A stretch of DNA of 9,201 nt from CAYVQE01 sp964633205 (lineage in GTDB: Bacteria > Myxococcota > B64-G9): NCBI GenBank assembly GCA_964633205.1, contig CAZWFN010000201.1, positions 1 to 9,201 of the forward strand. The letters are read 5' to 3'. The notes below the pieces were generated by a model that saw only the letters and a program-made list of their open reading frames with translations, was not told where the DNA came from and did no database searches. Of the stretch, positions 9,101-9,201 are shown in pieces. The position numbers and the translations under genes are program-made. Each line of letters opens with the position of its first letter. Position 1 is the first letter of the stretch.

Positions 9101-9130
9101 AGTACACCAAGCCCACCCCGGGTGCGTCAA
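9101..9130 (-). promoter_or_regulatory. Candidate promoter of the MORN-repeat gene
   Basis: On the minus strand, TTGACG (9125-9130, five of six to the -35 consensus) and TGTACT (9101-9106) are separated by 18 bases, with TGG before the -10. The layout is the same as at ettA. The predicted start near 9094 would leave a leader of about 15 bases, with the GGGAGG ribosome-binding site at its very 5' end, which is short but possible. Confidence 0.45.
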
Positions 9131-9201
9131 GGGCCGGCCCGGCCCCCTGATTTCCCAGATCGGCCGTGAGGTCAAGGAAGCAAGGCGTTTTCGAGCGGAG
9201 T

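Noticed and set aside
9131..9145. GGGCCGGCCCGGCCC palindromic run
   Set aside because: Self-complementary G/C runs are expected at this base composition; nothing else supports a site.

Overview
The window is GC-rich (roughly 70 %), densely packed bacterial chromosome with eight well-supported protein genes. I see no rRNA, tRNA, CRISPR array, insertion sequence or integrase. Reading frames use mostly G or C in third positions, so many long antisense and out-of-frame open frames exist; I treat them as shadows. EttA, a YifB/ComM-type ATPase and two lipoboxes point to a Gram-negative proteobacterium in the broad sense. The DUF3786 protein and the methyltransferase with a C-terminal zinc ribbon resemble families I associate with Desulfobacterota (Deltaproteobacteria) and some GC-rich Gammaproteobacteria. 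I cannot fix the genus.

Layout. The first third reads on the plus strand: a crotonase/enoyl-CoA hydratase family enzyme (159-944), a lipoprotein joining a LolA-like domain to a GyrI-like effector-binding domain (1000-2349), and a closely spaced DUF3786 protein (2356-2955). They meet the minus-strand genes tail to tail, with only nine bases between stop codons. From 2965 onward all genes are on the minus strand. In transcription order these are a MORN-repeat exported protein (9079-8498), a YifB/ComM-type Mg-chelatase-like ATPase (8280-6745), a methyltransferase fused to a zinc ribbon (6626-5571), the ABC-F ribosome factor EttA (5504-3819), and a spermidine-synthase-like lipoprotein whose GTG start overlaps the ettA stop by four bases (3822-2965).

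The genes do not form an obvious single pathway. Two candidate couplings stand out: ettA with the spermidine-synthase-like lipoprotein, and the GyrI-like lipoprotein with the DUF3786 gene. Three or four products carry export signals, including two lipoproteins, so part of the region concerns the envelope. Upstream of both ettA and the MORN gene I find the same promoter-like layout: a TTG-type -35, an 18-base spacer and the shared extended -10 TGGTGTACT. The 217-base gap between the MORN gene and yifB holds several inverted repeats.

I see no defence system or mobile island. The unusual items are domain combinations and locations: a regulator-type ligand-binding domain on a surface-tethered lipoprotein, a SAM-fold enzyme with a lipoprotein signal, and a methyltransferase-zinc-ribbon fusion.
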